Assembly: GCF_018403245.1 (NCBI RefSeq)
Contig: NZ_BOSH01000006.1
Location: forward strand, 62,001-126,000
Source of the DNA: Paenibacillus sp. J2TS4
GTDB taxonomy: Bacteria; Bacillota; Bacilli; Paenibacillales; NBRC-103111
Length of the DNA: 64,000 bases
Direction: 5' to 3'
The notes beneath the pieces were generated by a model. It did no database searches, had not been told where the DNA came from, and was given only the letters and a program-made list of their open reading frames with translations. Shown one piece after another: positions 35,001-43,732 of the stretch. Each line of letters starts with the position of its first letter. Within the stretch, counting starts at the first letter, position 1. The translations under genes and the position numbers were made by a program.

Positions 35001-35037
35001 AAGATGCAGTACCGTAGCCACCCGGGTACCGCATCTT
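35001..35037 (-). terminator. Intercistronic hairpin between pstS and pstC
   Basis: A 13-bp stem (AAGATGCGGTACC/GGTACTGCATCTT, one G-T pair) with an 11-base loop lies between pstS and pstC and lacks a T-run. Such hairpins usually protect the upstream message or attenuate transcription, so that the binding protein is made in excess of the permeases. Confidence 0.65.
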
Positions 35038-35092
35038 CCAGCCTTCTGCGTTCTGCTTTTTACTTCCCGCTAACAAATCAATGGTAAGCCGA

Positions 35093-36082
35093 TTATTTAT
35101 TACTTATAGCTCCATCTGCGGAACGGTCGACCTTCATTTTCGAAACCGGGATATAGCCTAGCTCTTCAATTAAAGAATCTTTACCTTCAATTTGAGAATC
35201 TTGTATTTCAGGAGAGAGAATGTAGTCCAGGAATGCTTTCGCAACTCCTTCTGGCTCACCCTTTGTATACATGTGCATATATGCCCATACCGGGAAGCTG
35301 TTGTTATAGACGTTCTCGGAAGTCGGAGCCACGCCGTCGATGGAGATAGGTTTTACCGTTTCATCGAAATAGGAGAAGGCCAGATATCCTATGGCTCCAG
35401 GAGTTTCTCCGACGATTTTTTTAACGGTACCGGAAGAATCCTCGGTAATGCCTTCGCTCTCTTCATTTTTATCCAATGCGAAGGTGAAGAAGGTTGCTCG
35501 GGTACCGGAGCTTTGCGGGCGATTGACTAATACGATTTCTTGATCAGCGCCGCCTACGTCTTTCCAATTCTTAATCTTGCCTGTAAAAATATCAATCAAT
35601 TGCTGTTTGGTTAAGTTGTCTACGCCAACGTTGGGGTTTGCTACAGCCCCCATACCTACCACGGCTATTTTATGATCAACGAGTTGGGAAGCATCGACAT
35701 CGCTTTTCTCCTCGGCAAAAATATCGGAGTTGCCGATGTCCGCACCGCCGGAGGCTACTTGGCTCAATCCGGTTCCGCTGCCGCCACCTTGTACCTGAAC
35801 TTGCGCTTTACTGTTCTTCTCCATAAATTGAGCTGCTGCTTCTTCCACTAGCGGCTGCATAGCCGATGAACCGAGGGCAACGATAGAGCCTGAAATTTCT
35901 TTATCCTTTTTTGAATCATTCTTTGGTTCCTTATCATTAGGTTTGTTTGTTTCTGACGCAGCAGGAGTCGAGCCTCCGCTGCCATTGTTCGAACCACTGT
36001 TGTTACTGCCGCATGCTGCCAAAATTAACAAGCTGGACAAAGCGATAGCCAAAAGGATAAAGCTTAAGTTTTTACGTTGCAT
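35093..36082 (-). CDS. pstS: Phosphate-binding lipoprotein PstS
   Basis: This 329-residue extracytoplasmic phosphate receptor has a lipobox LILAAC (Cys24), a Gly/Asn/Ser/Pro-rich linker with many Lys residues (to about residue 65), and the PBP-like domain. The phosphate-binding residues are in GSSAMQPL, GGGSGTGLSQV, ADIGNSD and RPQSSGTRATF. It is first in pstSCAB and directly behind a four-repeat Pho box, so it should be strongly induced under phosphate starvation. Confidence 0.96.
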   Translation of the reverse strand: MQRKNLSFILLAIALSSLLILAACGSNNSGSNNGSGGSTPAASETNKPNDKEPKNDSKKDKEISGSIVALGSSAMQPLVEEAAAQFMEKNSKAQVQVQGGGSGTGLSQVASGGADIGNSDIFAEEKSDVDASQLVDHKIAVVGMGAVANPNVGVDNLTKQQLIDIFTGKIKNWKDVGGADQEIVLVNRPQSSGTRATFFTFALDKNEESEGITEDSSGTVKKIVGETPGAIGYLAFSYFDETVKPISIDGVAPTSENVYNNSFPVWAYMHMYTKGEPEGVAKAFLDYILSPEIQDSQIEGKDSLIEELGYIPVSKMKVDRSADGAISNK

Positions 36083-36142
36083 TGTTTTCCCCCACTCCGT
36101 TTAATAGTAATTTTATTGCACATGTCTATCATAAAACGGTTA

Positions 36143-36181
36143 TGTTAAGCGCGTGTTAATCAAGTGTAAAGCTAATGTAAG
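36143..36181 (-). promoter_or_regulatory. Four-repeat Pho box upstream of pstS
   Basis: Read on the minus strand the hexamers are CTTACA, TTTACA, TTAACA, TTAACA, each separated by exactly 5 bases (an 11-bp period). This is the arrangement bound by PhoP dimers. A TATGAT -10 candidate lies about 10 bases further downstream (36127-36132), as PhoP-dependent activation requires. Confidence 0.88.
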
Positions 36182-36207
36182 AAATCGGTTGTTTTCAAAA
36201 ATTAAAG

Positions 36208-36245
36208 AAACCGCCCTATGTCTCTAGAAAGAGGAAGGGCGGTTT
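36208..36245 (-). terminator. Terminator of the chemoreceptor gene
   Basis: A perfect 10-bp stem AAACCGCCCT/AGGGCGGTTT is followed on the minus strand by CTTTAATTTTTG. It stops read-through from the chemoreceptor gene into the pst promoter. Confidence 0.75.
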
Positions 36246-36279
36246 TCTCACGGGCAAGCTATCGCTATTCCGCTTTCAA

Positions 36280-38271
36280 TTAGGTTATACGGAAATGCTT
36301 TAATTCCTCAGACAATTTCCAGGCGAGCTGGTCCAGCTCTTCAGCCAGTTGAGTGAGCTGGCTGATCGAATCGCTTTGCTGTTCAACCGTCGCAGAAACT
36401 TCTTCCGTTCCGGCTGCTGTTTCTTCGGTAACGGAATTGGCGATTTCCATCGCCTGGATGATACTTTCTTTTTGCCGCGCCGTTTCCTTGATATGCTCGG
36501 CTATGCTTCGGATCTGTTCCGTGTTAGATTCCACTGTGCTCATAATCGTACGGAAGGCTGAATCGGTATCGGATACCGCAACGTCCTGCTGTTGGATTAT
36601 TTGGTTGGACTCTTGGATGATTGACAAAGTATTTTCGGTTTCGCCGCTAATTTCATTAATGATGCTGCCAATTAAGCCAAGCGCGTCCTGGGACTGGTTC
36701 GCCAGCTTTTTGACCTCATCGGCGACGATGGTGAATCCGCGGCCGGCATCTCCAGCGCGCGCCGCCTCAATGGAGGCGTTGAGTGCCAACAGATTGGTTT
36801 GTGCAGCAATGTCCGACACGGTATTAACAATCTCGCTTATTTTCCCGGTTCGCTCATTTAATAACGCAATGGCCTCAACAATTTGCCCCATGGAGTGATT
36901 CGTAAGGATGGCCTGCTTCTTTAGCTGCGTAATCCGATCCATTCCTTCCTGAGAAATAGCAAGCATAGTTTGCGACTCTGCTTCCATGGAGCGGCTCTGA
37001 GTCTCGATGTCTGTCATGCGATCGGCTAAATTATAGATGGCTTCGGACGTCTGCTCGACTAGTTCTGCCTGCTGACCAGCTCCTTCCGCGATTTGGTTTA
37101 CTGCCCGCGTAATTTCACTGCTGGCCGCCTGGTTTTCTTCCGTATTGGCGACAAGTGTCTGCGACGCTTCCTTCACTTTATCCGAAATCTGATCGATGCT
37201 GCCGATCAAACTGCGTATTTTGGTGACCATACTATTAAACACGCTGGCCAGTTGTCCGATTTCGTCCTTGCGCTCGAGATCCACCCGGATATTCAAGCGG
37301 CCCTGCTCCACTTCTTTCATAGAGGCCATCAGGCTGTGGATCGGTTTAGTGATTCTTCTGGTGAAGTAGTAAGAGATAATGACCGCTGCCAGCAATACGA
37401 TAATAGTCATTATAGCTAACGGCTTGATCAATTGTGCGGCTTCTTGTTTAAATTCATTCACATACACCGTTCCCGCCAACCGCCAGCCTGTGGTCGGATT
37501 TGTCGTGAAGCTGAACATTTTCTCGTTTCCGTAGAAATTATAAGAAATGACTCCCTTTTCTCCGGCTTCAGACATCTTTATGTAGTATTCTTCCTGCGTT
37601 ACGTCAGCGCCGCTCAATTCGCTGTCCGGGTGATAGAGGAAGGTTCCCTTGTCGTCGAACAAGACAGCATATCCCTCTTGGCCGATTTGAATATTTTCAA
37701 TTAGCTCGATCAGTTCGTTAAGCGAAACATCTATAGCCAGGACTCCTAATGTGTCGCCGCCCTTATCGACGGCCTTAGCCGCGCTTACCACAAGCGATCC
37801 GTCCGTTGCGTTCAGGTACGGCTCTGTCCAAACGGTTTGGTCTTTATTAAGAATAGCTTCTTCATACCAGGGACGCGTACGCGGATCATAGTCGGACGGC
37901 AGCGTCTGGTCTTCTGGATACAATGTAATTCTGCCCTCCTCCGTACCGAGATAAATGTTCGTTATATCATTATTAGCTGTATGATACATCTGGAACAACG
38001 ACAGCAAAGAGGCTTCGTTCTCCGGGGTAGGGGAATATTCGCTGATCATTCCATTCTCGGAAATGGCGGTTAATTGCTTTTCCACTTTTCTAAAAAATCG
38101 TTCAAACATCCGATTAGTCTCTTCGATCGAATTTCCGATGTTTTTGTTCAGAGTACTTACTGTCATATTGACACTGAACAGGTAGCTGGCGGACGAGAGA
38201 ATAATGGATGCCAGCAAGATCAAGCTAAGGAAAGGAATAAGAATTTGCTTTTGTAATTTTAGATTTTTCAT
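36280..38271 (-). CDS. Methyl-accepting chemotaxis protein with dCache sensor
   Basis: This 663-residue transducer has TM1 (about 10-32), an extracellular dCache-type domain (about 35-275; with DPRTRPWYEEAI and TDGSLVVSAAKAV, typical of Cache), TM2 (about 284-304), HAMP (about 305-360), and the cytoplasmic signalling coiled coil with the conserved tip NASIEAARAGDAGRGF. The ligand is unknown; dCache receptors often bind amino acids or organic acids. The frame is open to 38406, but GGGAGG lies 5 bases before the ATG at 38271 and the TM1 begins there. It stands alone, with no che genes in the window. Confidence 0.94.
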   Translation of the reverse strand: MKNLKLQKQILIPFLSLILLASIILSSASYLFSVNMTVSTLNKNIGNSIEETNRMFERFFRKVEKQLTAISENGMISEYSPTPENEASLLSLFQMYHTANNDITNIYLGTEEGRITLYPEDQTLPSDYDPRTRPWYEEAILNKDQTVWTEPYLNATDGSLVVSAAKAVDKGGDTLGVLAIDVSLNELIELIENIQIGQEGYAVLFDDKGTFLYHPDSELSGADVTQEEYYIKMSEAGEKGVISYNFYGNEKMFSFTTNPTTGWRLAGTVYVNEFKQEAAQLIKPLAIMTIIVLLAAVIISYYFTRRITKPIHSLMASMKEVEQGRLNIRVDLERKDEIGQLASVFNSMVTKIRSLIGSIDQISDKVKEASQTLVANTEENQAASSEITRAVNQIAEGAGQQAELVEQTSEAIYNLADRMTDIETQSRSMEAESQTMLAISQEGMDRITQLKKQAILTNHSMGQIVEAIALLNERTGKISEIVNTVSDIAAQTNLLALNASIEAARAGDAGRGFTIVADEVKKLANQSQDALGLIGSIINEISGETENTLSIIQESNQIIQQQDVAVSDTDSAFRTIMSTVESNTEQIRSIAEHIKETARQKESIIQAMEIANSVTEETAAGTEEVSATVEQQSDSISQLTQLAEELDQLAWKLSEELKHFRIT

Positions 38272-38729
38272 GAATACCTCCCAGGGGTGTATGTAAAAAT
38301 GAACGGTGTAATTCTTTCCTCCATGGAAGCATCGACAAGGCACAATCCAAGCAGGACCCGTTCGACGACATCTGCATCCAGGCATAACCAGGAGGCTTTT
38401 AATCATTATATAGACTAAAAGACCTATATAAAAGGTCTTTAGTAGGAATAGATATGAAAATTCTGTTAATCATATATAGAATTTATAAGTTTCTGCTTCC
38501 GAAATTCCAATTCATCCTATTTGGCGAAAAGGCTCTATTAAAAGCGGTTGCTCATCGTGGAAGGACTCCGATAATGGTTTTTCTCATAATTCGAAGCGAA
38601 CGAGAATAAATTGGGAATATAAGAATTTTTTATTAAAAATGTAGCAAAATATAAGACAGCAAATCGTTTGGGAAAAAGGACTATCCAATCATAGGACCAT
38701 CGGTCCACAGAGGTTTAGGAGGGCTAATC
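38272..38729. other. Intergenic region with a repeat, upstream of catalase
   Basis: About 460 bases lie between the divergent chemoreceptor and catalase genes. A hairpin CTAAAGACCT-like/AGGTCTTTAG lies at about 38415-38445, and repeat copy 2 at 38471-38625. The catalase promoter should lie at about 38630-38710, but I found no convincing PerR box or sigma-B promoter. No gene is seen. Confidence 0.5.
38471..38625. repeat. About 150-bp interspersed repeat, copy 2
   Basis: It begins ATATAGAATTTATAAGTTT and follows the same block order as the copy at 32095-32240 (GCTTCC; GGCGA; AAAGCGGT; GGAAGGACTCCGA; GTTTTTCTCAT). Similarity is patchy, about two-thirds by eye, so the copies are old or under structural rather than sequence constraint. 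Confidence 0.65.
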
Positions 38730-40328
38730 ATGAGCAAAGATCCATCGCATGGCGGCGAACAGAACAAGGAAAATGACTTTACCTTGACTAACCGGCAAGG
38801 CCATCCCATTACTAACAATCAAAATATAAGAACCGTAAGCAATCGGGGTCCGGCCACGTTGGAAAATTATGATTTCATCGAAAAAATCAGCCACTTTGAT
38901 CGAGAGCGAATTCCGGAGCGGGTGGTTCATGCTCGTGGTGCGGGGGCACACGGTTACTTCGAAGCCTATGGAACCGTCGGTGAAGAACCGGTATCCAAGT
39001 ATACGCGAGCCAAGCTGTTCCAGGAAAAGGGCAAGCAAACTCCGGTCTTTGTCCGGTTTTCGTCTGTTATCCATGGGGGGCATTCCCCGGAAACGCTTCG
39101 CGATCCTCGGGGATTTGCCGTCAAATTTTATACAGAGGATGGAAACTGGGATTTGGTCGGAAATAATCTGAAAATTTTCTTTATCCGTGATGCGATGAAG
39201 TTTCCGGACATGATTCATGCGTTCAAACCGGATCCTATTACAAACATTCAGGATGCAGAGAGATTTTTTGACTTTTGCGCCAGCTCACCCGAATCGTTCC
39301 ATATGGTTACTTTTGTGTATTCCCCTTGGGGTATACCGGCTAACTACCGCATGATGCAGGGCTCCGGGGTTAATACATATAAATGGGTAAACCAGGAGGG
39401 CGAAGCGGTTCTCGTCAAATATCATTGGGAGCCCAAGCAGGGCATTAAAAACTTGACCCAAGAAGAAGCCAGTGAAATTCAGGCGACCAATTTTAATCAC
39501 GCGACCCAGGATTTATACCAAGCGATTGAACGCGGGGACTATCCGGAATGGGAATTGTTTGTGCAAATTATGAGCGATGATGAGCATCCCGAGCTGGATT
39601 TTGACCCTCTGGATGACACCAAGCTGTGGCCGGAGGATCAGTTTCCTTGGCTGCCTGTCGGTAAAATGGTATTAAATCGAAATCCGCAGGACTATTTCAC
39701 AGAAGTAGAGCAAGCCGCCTTCGGTACAGGCGTTCTTGTGGATGGACTGGATTTCTCCGATGACAAAATGCTTCAAGGCCGGACATTCTCCTATTCTGAT
39801 ACGCAGCGTCACCGCGTAGGGGCGAATTATTTGCAGCTGCCTATCAATTCGCCAAAGAAGAGGGTGGCCACGAATCAAAGCGGCGGCCAAATGCAATATA
39901 AAGTGGATCGCGCCCCTGGCCAGAATCCTCATATTAACTATGAGCCCTCGATTCTAGGCGGGTTGCAGGAGTCGGAGCAAGCCGGCAAGGAGTATACACC
40001 GTTGGTGAAGGGAAACCTGGTGCGTGAGTCCATCGACCGGCAGAGCAATACCAAGCAGGCGGGCGAAACGTACCGCAGGTTCGAGGAATGGGAGAAAGCC
40101 GATCTGATCTCCAATCTGGTATCGGATCTTTCCCGCTGCGATAAACGCATCCAGGATAAAATGATCGCTCTGGCTGAAGAAGCAGATGATGAATACGGAC
40201 GTCGGCTAAGAGATGGCTTGGCCAAGGCACCGCAAGGCGGTTCCAGCCAAAAGCCGCTTGGCAACCGCGAAGGGGATAAAGCGCCTGAACAAGCGGTGGA
40301 AAAGGGGCATGAGGCCGAACCCTATTAA
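38730..40328 (+). CDS. Monofunctional haem catalase
   Basis: This 532-residue enzyme splits hydrogen peroxide into water and oxygen. The catalytic His67 is in [12 protein letters not shown], the catalytic Asn in [10 protein letters not shown], and the proximal haem-ligand Tyr in [14 protein letters not shown]. The C-terminus beyond the core is hydrophilic and rich in Lys and Glu. The size is like the small-subunit to KatX-type catalases of Bacillus. An AGGAGGGC site precedes the ATG. It lies before oxalate decarboxylase but has its own terminator, so the two are separate units. Confidence 0.95.
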   Translation: MSKDPSHGGEQNKENDFTLTNRQGHPITNNQNIRTVSNRGPATLENYDFIEKISHFDRERIPERVVHARGAGAHGYFEAYGTVGEEPVSKYTRAKLFQEKGKQTPVFVRFSSVIHGGHSPETLRDPRGFAVKFYTEDGNWDLVGNNLKIFFIRDAMKFPDMIHAFKPDPITNIQDAERFFDFCASSPESFHMVTFVYSPWGIPANYRMMQGSGVNTYKWVNQEGEAVLVKYHWEPKQGIKNLTQEEASEIQATNFNHATQDLYQAIERGDYPEWELFVQIMSDDEHPELDFDPLDDTKLWPEDQFPWLPVGKMVLNRNPQDYFTEVEQAAFGTGVLVDGLDFSDDKMLQGRTFSYSDTQRHRVGANYLQLPINSPKKRVATNQSGGQMQYKVDRAPGQNPHINYEPSILGGLQESEQAGKEYTPLVKGNLVRESIDRQSNTKQAGETYRRFEEWEKADLISNLVSDLSRCDKRIQDKMIALAEEADDEYGRRLRDGLAKAPQGGSSQKPLGNREGDKAPEQAVEKGHEAEPY

Positions 40329-40341
40329 ACATTATTAACCG

Positions 40342-40370
40342 AGCCCGCCTTCATTGAAGGCGGGCTTTTA
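40342..40370 (+). terminator. Terminator of the catalase gene
   Basis: A perfect 11-bp stem AGCCCGCCTTC/GAAGGCGGGCT with a 3-base loop is followed by TTTAAA, 13 bases after the stop. Confidence 0.9.
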
Positions 40371-40473
40371 AATAGGGCTGCTGGTTCAGATCTCTTCATA
40401 ATATCCAAGCCTTGTTTCATAATTATATTGGTAAACTTGAAAGATAAGCGTATATCATCAACTGGAGGTTTCC

Positions 40474-41670
40474 ATGAGAGATCAACATCCAAATCAACGC
40501 AAGTCGTTCATTGTGCCACAACCGATCAGAAGGGATGGGGCCGGAGGGCCTGATTGGGGTCCTCGAGACATATGGAGGGATATGGAGAACCCGAATATGC
40601 TGGTCCCGCCGGCTACCGATTCCGGCCTGCTGCCTAACCTCAAGATGTCTTTCTCCGATACTCATATGCAGCTTAATTACGGCGGCTGGTCCAGAGAAAT
40701 TACGGTGCGGGAATTACCGGTTGCCACTACGCTTGCGGGTGTTAATATGAGTCTGACTCCAGGCGGAGTGCGGGAATTGCACTGGCATCAACAAGCGGAA
40801 TGGGCCTATATGATTTGGGGAAACGCGAGAATAACGGCTGTGGATCAGGATGGCCGTAACTTTATCGCGGATGTCGGACCGGGGGATCTGTGGTATTTTC
40901 CTGCAGGATTGCCGCACTCCATTCAAGGCCTGGCGACAGGATGCGAATTTTTACTTGTTTTTGATGATGGACACTTTTCTGAGTTGAATACTTTATCTAT
41001 TTCTGATTGGTTTGCCCATACCCCCAAAGATGTGCTGTCAGCCAACTTCGGTGTTGCAGAAAGCGCTTTTGCTAACATTCCTTCAGATCAAGTCTATATT
41101 TTTCCAGCTAATGTTCCAGGCGCTCTGGAAAGTCAGCAGGTTCAATCCCCATACGGCACGGTTCCTCTGAGTTTCAAGCATCGCTTATTAGCCCAAAAAC
41201 CGATAGTAACGCCCGGAGGAAGCGTGCGGATCGTGGATTCCTCCAACTTTCCAATTTCCAAAACGATTGCCGCGGCGTTAGTCGAGATCCATCCTGGAGC
41301 GATGAGGGAGCTCCATTGGCATCCCAATAATGATGAATGGCAGTATTACCTTGCGGGGCAAGGAAGAATGACGGTGTTCGCCGGCAGCGGAACAGCAAGA
41401 ACCTTTGATTACCGAGCCGGAGACGTCGGTTATGTGCCTTTTGCCAATGGCCATTATATTCAGAATACGGGAACAGAATCACTGTGGTTTCTGGAAATGT
41501 TCAAGAGCGACCGGTTTGTCGACATCTCCTTAAATCAGTGGATGGCACTTACTCCTCGAGAACTGGTCCGGGATAATCTTCGTGTGGGGCCTGATTTGCT
41601 TAATGCTTTGCGGAAGGATAAATGGCCTGTCGTCCAATATCCCGGCTATTCCTATTCTCCTAAATCGTAA
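40474..41670 (+). CDS. oxdC: Oxalate decarboxylase (bicupin, manganese)
   Basis: This 398-residue bicupin converts oxalate to formate and CO2. Each cupin has its metal site: HWHQQAEW with PAGLPHSIQ in the first, and [12 protein letters not shown] with FANGHYIQN in the second. The lid region reads SELNT where Bacillus OxdC has SENST; the proton-donating Glu is retained, which favours decarboxylase over oxalate oxidase. There is no signal peptide, so it is probably cytosolic. The TGGAGG site is 6 bases upstream. OxdC consumes a proton per turnover and is linked to acid stress in Bacillus. Confidence 0.94.
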   Translation: MRDQHPNQRKSFIVPQPIRRDGAGGPDWGPRDIWRDMENPNMLVPPATDSGLLPNLKMSFSDTHMQLNYGGWSREITVRELPVATTLAGVNMSLTPGGVRELHWHQQAEWAYMIWGNARITAVDQDGRNFIADVGPGDLWYFPAGLPHSIQGLATGCEFLLVFDDGHFSELNTLSISDWFAHTPKDVLSANFGVAESAFANIPSDQVYIFPANVPGALESQQVQSPYGTVPLSFKHRLLAQKPIVTPGGSVRIVDSSNFPISKTIAAALVEIHPGAMRELHWHPNNDEWQYYLAGQGRMTVFAGSGTARTFDYRAGDVGYVPFANGHYIQNTGTESLWFLEMFKSDRFVDISLNQWMALTPRELVRDNLRVGPDLLNALRKDKWPVVQYPGYSYSPKS

Positions 41671-41828
41671 ATAACAGCAACTCCAACAACACTCTATAAC
41701 CTTGCGAATCAATATTATCCAACTTATCTTTGATGCACTTTGGCGACTCCCAACCGAGGGCAGGTCATAGGGAATGGATGGGGATATCTCGATAATAACA
41801 ATCGATAGTGGATTAAGATGGACTCCAT

Positions 41829-41870
41829 AACCTCCTGAAATGATCGCATCTATATTTTGGGAGGTTTTTG
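41829..41870 (+). terminator. Possible terminator after oxalate decarboxylase
   Basis: AACCTCC/GGAGGTT arms with a 24-base loop are followed by TTTGCG, about 160 bases past the stop. The loop is long, so this is a moderate candidate. The rest of 41671-41958 shows nothing else. Confidence 0.5.
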
Positions 41871-41958
41871 CGTATTCCTATCCGGATTTCGTCCCCCTCT
41901 ATGTATCCCTGAGTCCAGAGAGTTCCATCCATTAAGCCAAGAAGAGAGCTTGCACCGG

Positions 41959-42936
41959 TTAATCTGCAAGGTCGGAACGGGTCGCTTCCAGCCACCTATT
42001 CATAACCTCAATAAGCTTTTCTTTCTTTGCATGCACATCATTCATATCCGTAAATGTGACTATAGCTCTGTCGCCTGCAACCCATTCCAGCAGCCCTGTT
42101 GTATCCTTAAATAAGGGCTCCTTCGTAATCTTCTTTACTTTGCTTCCGCAATGAAAAACAAGACGGAAACTATCTTTGCCGTGCAGATTAAAGGTCACTC
42201 GATCCTCATTCTGATAACAGAAGCTCGGGGCGTTCCATTTGATGTGCTCACTGATGTGCTCATTAGCACTTAAAATGATTTTTCGAACCTCCGCTATTTC
42301 CTGCTTTAGGGGATGCTCCAGGTTGTTCATATATTCGACTACTTGTTCATGACCGGACAGTTTTGGTGATTTCTTGCGGTCCGCCATTTCATCTGACAAT
42401 GCAACAAGCTTGCTGATCGTTTTCCAGTTGCGCGTAGTAGTTGGCACGCCCAGCTTGTCTACTTGGGCCGCGAGCTTCGAATGGCGGATGCTTTGGTGAA
42501 ATAACAAATATATGTCCCTGCCCGCTACATGGAATTGATCCTCTTTGAAGTCGTATGCCCTAAGCTGCTCGATCCGTTCCATATGTGGCTCCTCGAGAAG
42601 CATCGAGACGTATAGGCTCTCTCCCTCTGAAGAGGCTTCGGCCTCGGCAATTTGCTTGTCTGAGAAGGGACGGCTCTCAACTATATTGTTTAATTCTGCG
42701 GATGTTCTGATTATGACCGCGATCGATAGACCGAACACTTTTTCAATCTCTTGCTCAATCCGTTGCCGCAGTGTGGCTTCTTCTTCATCCGACTCGAACA
42801 AAATGTTGCCGCTTTGAATATACGTTTGAACCCGAGCCAAACCGAGACTTTCCAAAGTCTTCCTTAGATCTGCCATCTTGATCTTGTTTTTACCGCCGAC
42901 ATTGATTCCTCGCAGCAGAGCAATATGTATGGTCAT
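41959..42936 (-). CDS. DUF1697-DUF1801 fusion protein
   Basis: This 325-residue protein joins two small families of unknown function. Residues 1 to about 180 are DUF1697 (LLRGINVGGKNKIKMADLRK, YIQSGNILFES, and TTTRNWKTISKLVAL at its end). Residues about 200-320 resemble DUF1801/YdhG-like proteins (EVRKIILSANEHISEHIKWNAPSFCY). Each usually occurs as a separate protein, although both are soluble alpha/beta proteins with no known enzyme function. No role can be given. It is monocistronic, with a GCGGTGA ribosome site. Confidence 0.82.
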   Translation of the reverse strand: MTIHIALLRGINVGGKNKIKMADLRKTLESLGLARVQTYIQSGNILFESDEEEATLRQRIEQEIEKVFGLSIAVIIRTSAELNNIVESRPFSDKQIAEAEASSEGESLYVSMLLEEPHMERIEQLRAYDFKEDQFHVAGRDIYLLFHQSIRHSKLAAQVDKLGVPTTTRNWKTISKLVALSDEMADRKKSPKLSGHEQVVEYMNNLEHPLKQEIAEVRKIILSANEHISEHIKWNAPSFCYQNEDRVTFNLHGKDSFRLVFHCGSKVKKITKEPLFKDTTGLLEWVAGDRAIVTFTDMNDVHAKKEKLIEVMNRWLEATRSDLAD

Positions 42937-43321
42937 CTGTTCACCGCTTTCTTTAGCTTATATTCGAATCTATAATCTCAGGGCAAAGGAGGCCATCCAA
43001 GTAGACTTCAATAGATGGAACGGCCTCTCTACAGTATTTACAATTTTGTCATGTTAAAAAAGATTTCGACATAAACCAAAGGATTCCTTTCTTTTTATTG
43101 GGCTCAAAACCATAATCATTCCTTGACTTTGACAGGCCATCCTTGACAGATTTATCTTATTAGAATTTCACTTGATAGATTGGCCCTCCAGATGGTCCTT
43201 GTCCGATTAAATGTAATTGATGCAGTTAATTCTCGCTAAAGCTCGCTAGATCTCCGGACTAAATGTAAAACCTACCGTTAAAAATGGGGTTAAAGAGGAA
43301 TTGGATAGATTGGGATCGAAT

Positions 43322-43348
43322 TAGCTGTATGATTTCCAGTTAGATTGC
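43322..43348. repeat. Short interspersed repeat, AGCTGTATgatttCCAGTTAGAT type
   Basis: One of two copies 52 bases apart in the same orientation (the other begins at 43374). It belongs with those at 7292 and 7458. Confidence 0.5.
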
Positions 43349-43373
43349 CAATAATCGTCTGATCTGGCTTATT

Positions 43374-43395
43374 TAGCTGTATAAAATCCAGTCTG
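43374..43395. repeat. Short interspersed repeat, AGCTGTATAAAATCCAGT type
   Basis: This is identical to the 7458 copy over CTGTATAAAATCCAGT. It is the second of a local pair. Confidence 0.5.
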
Positions 43396-43732
43396 CTTGG
43401 CGGCGAAAGAAAATCAAGCACTGATTATTAGGTTGAACCTTTTATTGATTAGAATATTTGCAACTCCTATTCATTTTGGTCAAAGGATATTTCCAATCTC
43501 CTTAATAATGTAAGAATTGAAGGAGGAATAATAAATTATTAGCTTCTCCTTCTTGTCTTTAAGGATAGGAACATGTAAAAATAGTATTAAACTTGCAAGT
43601 AAACATATGTATAACCGCATCAAAAATATATTTATCAGCGTTTTAAATATAATTAGGATTATGGACAGAGCAGTACATCACTTCAGAGCTCGAAACGGAG
43701 TTATCGTTCGGATTCCCAAAGGAGGGTAGAGT

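Larger units (their letters stand above)
42937..43732. other. About 800-bp intergenic region with hairpins and short repeats
   Basis: No gene is seen. GAGGCC/GGCCTC arms at about 42988-43027 form a terminator-like hairpin. Two short repeats are at 43322 and 43374. A GAAGGAG-AATAAT/ATTATT-CTCCTTC hairpin is at 43519-43553. A TATAAT at about 43648 and AAAGGAGGG precede the response regulator. It looks like a site where genes were lost. Confidence 0.55.

Noticed and set aside
38272..38410. c-di-GMP riboswitch upstream of the chemoreceptor
   Set aside because: The conserved GEMM-I core sequences were not found in the leader; only generic hairpins are present.
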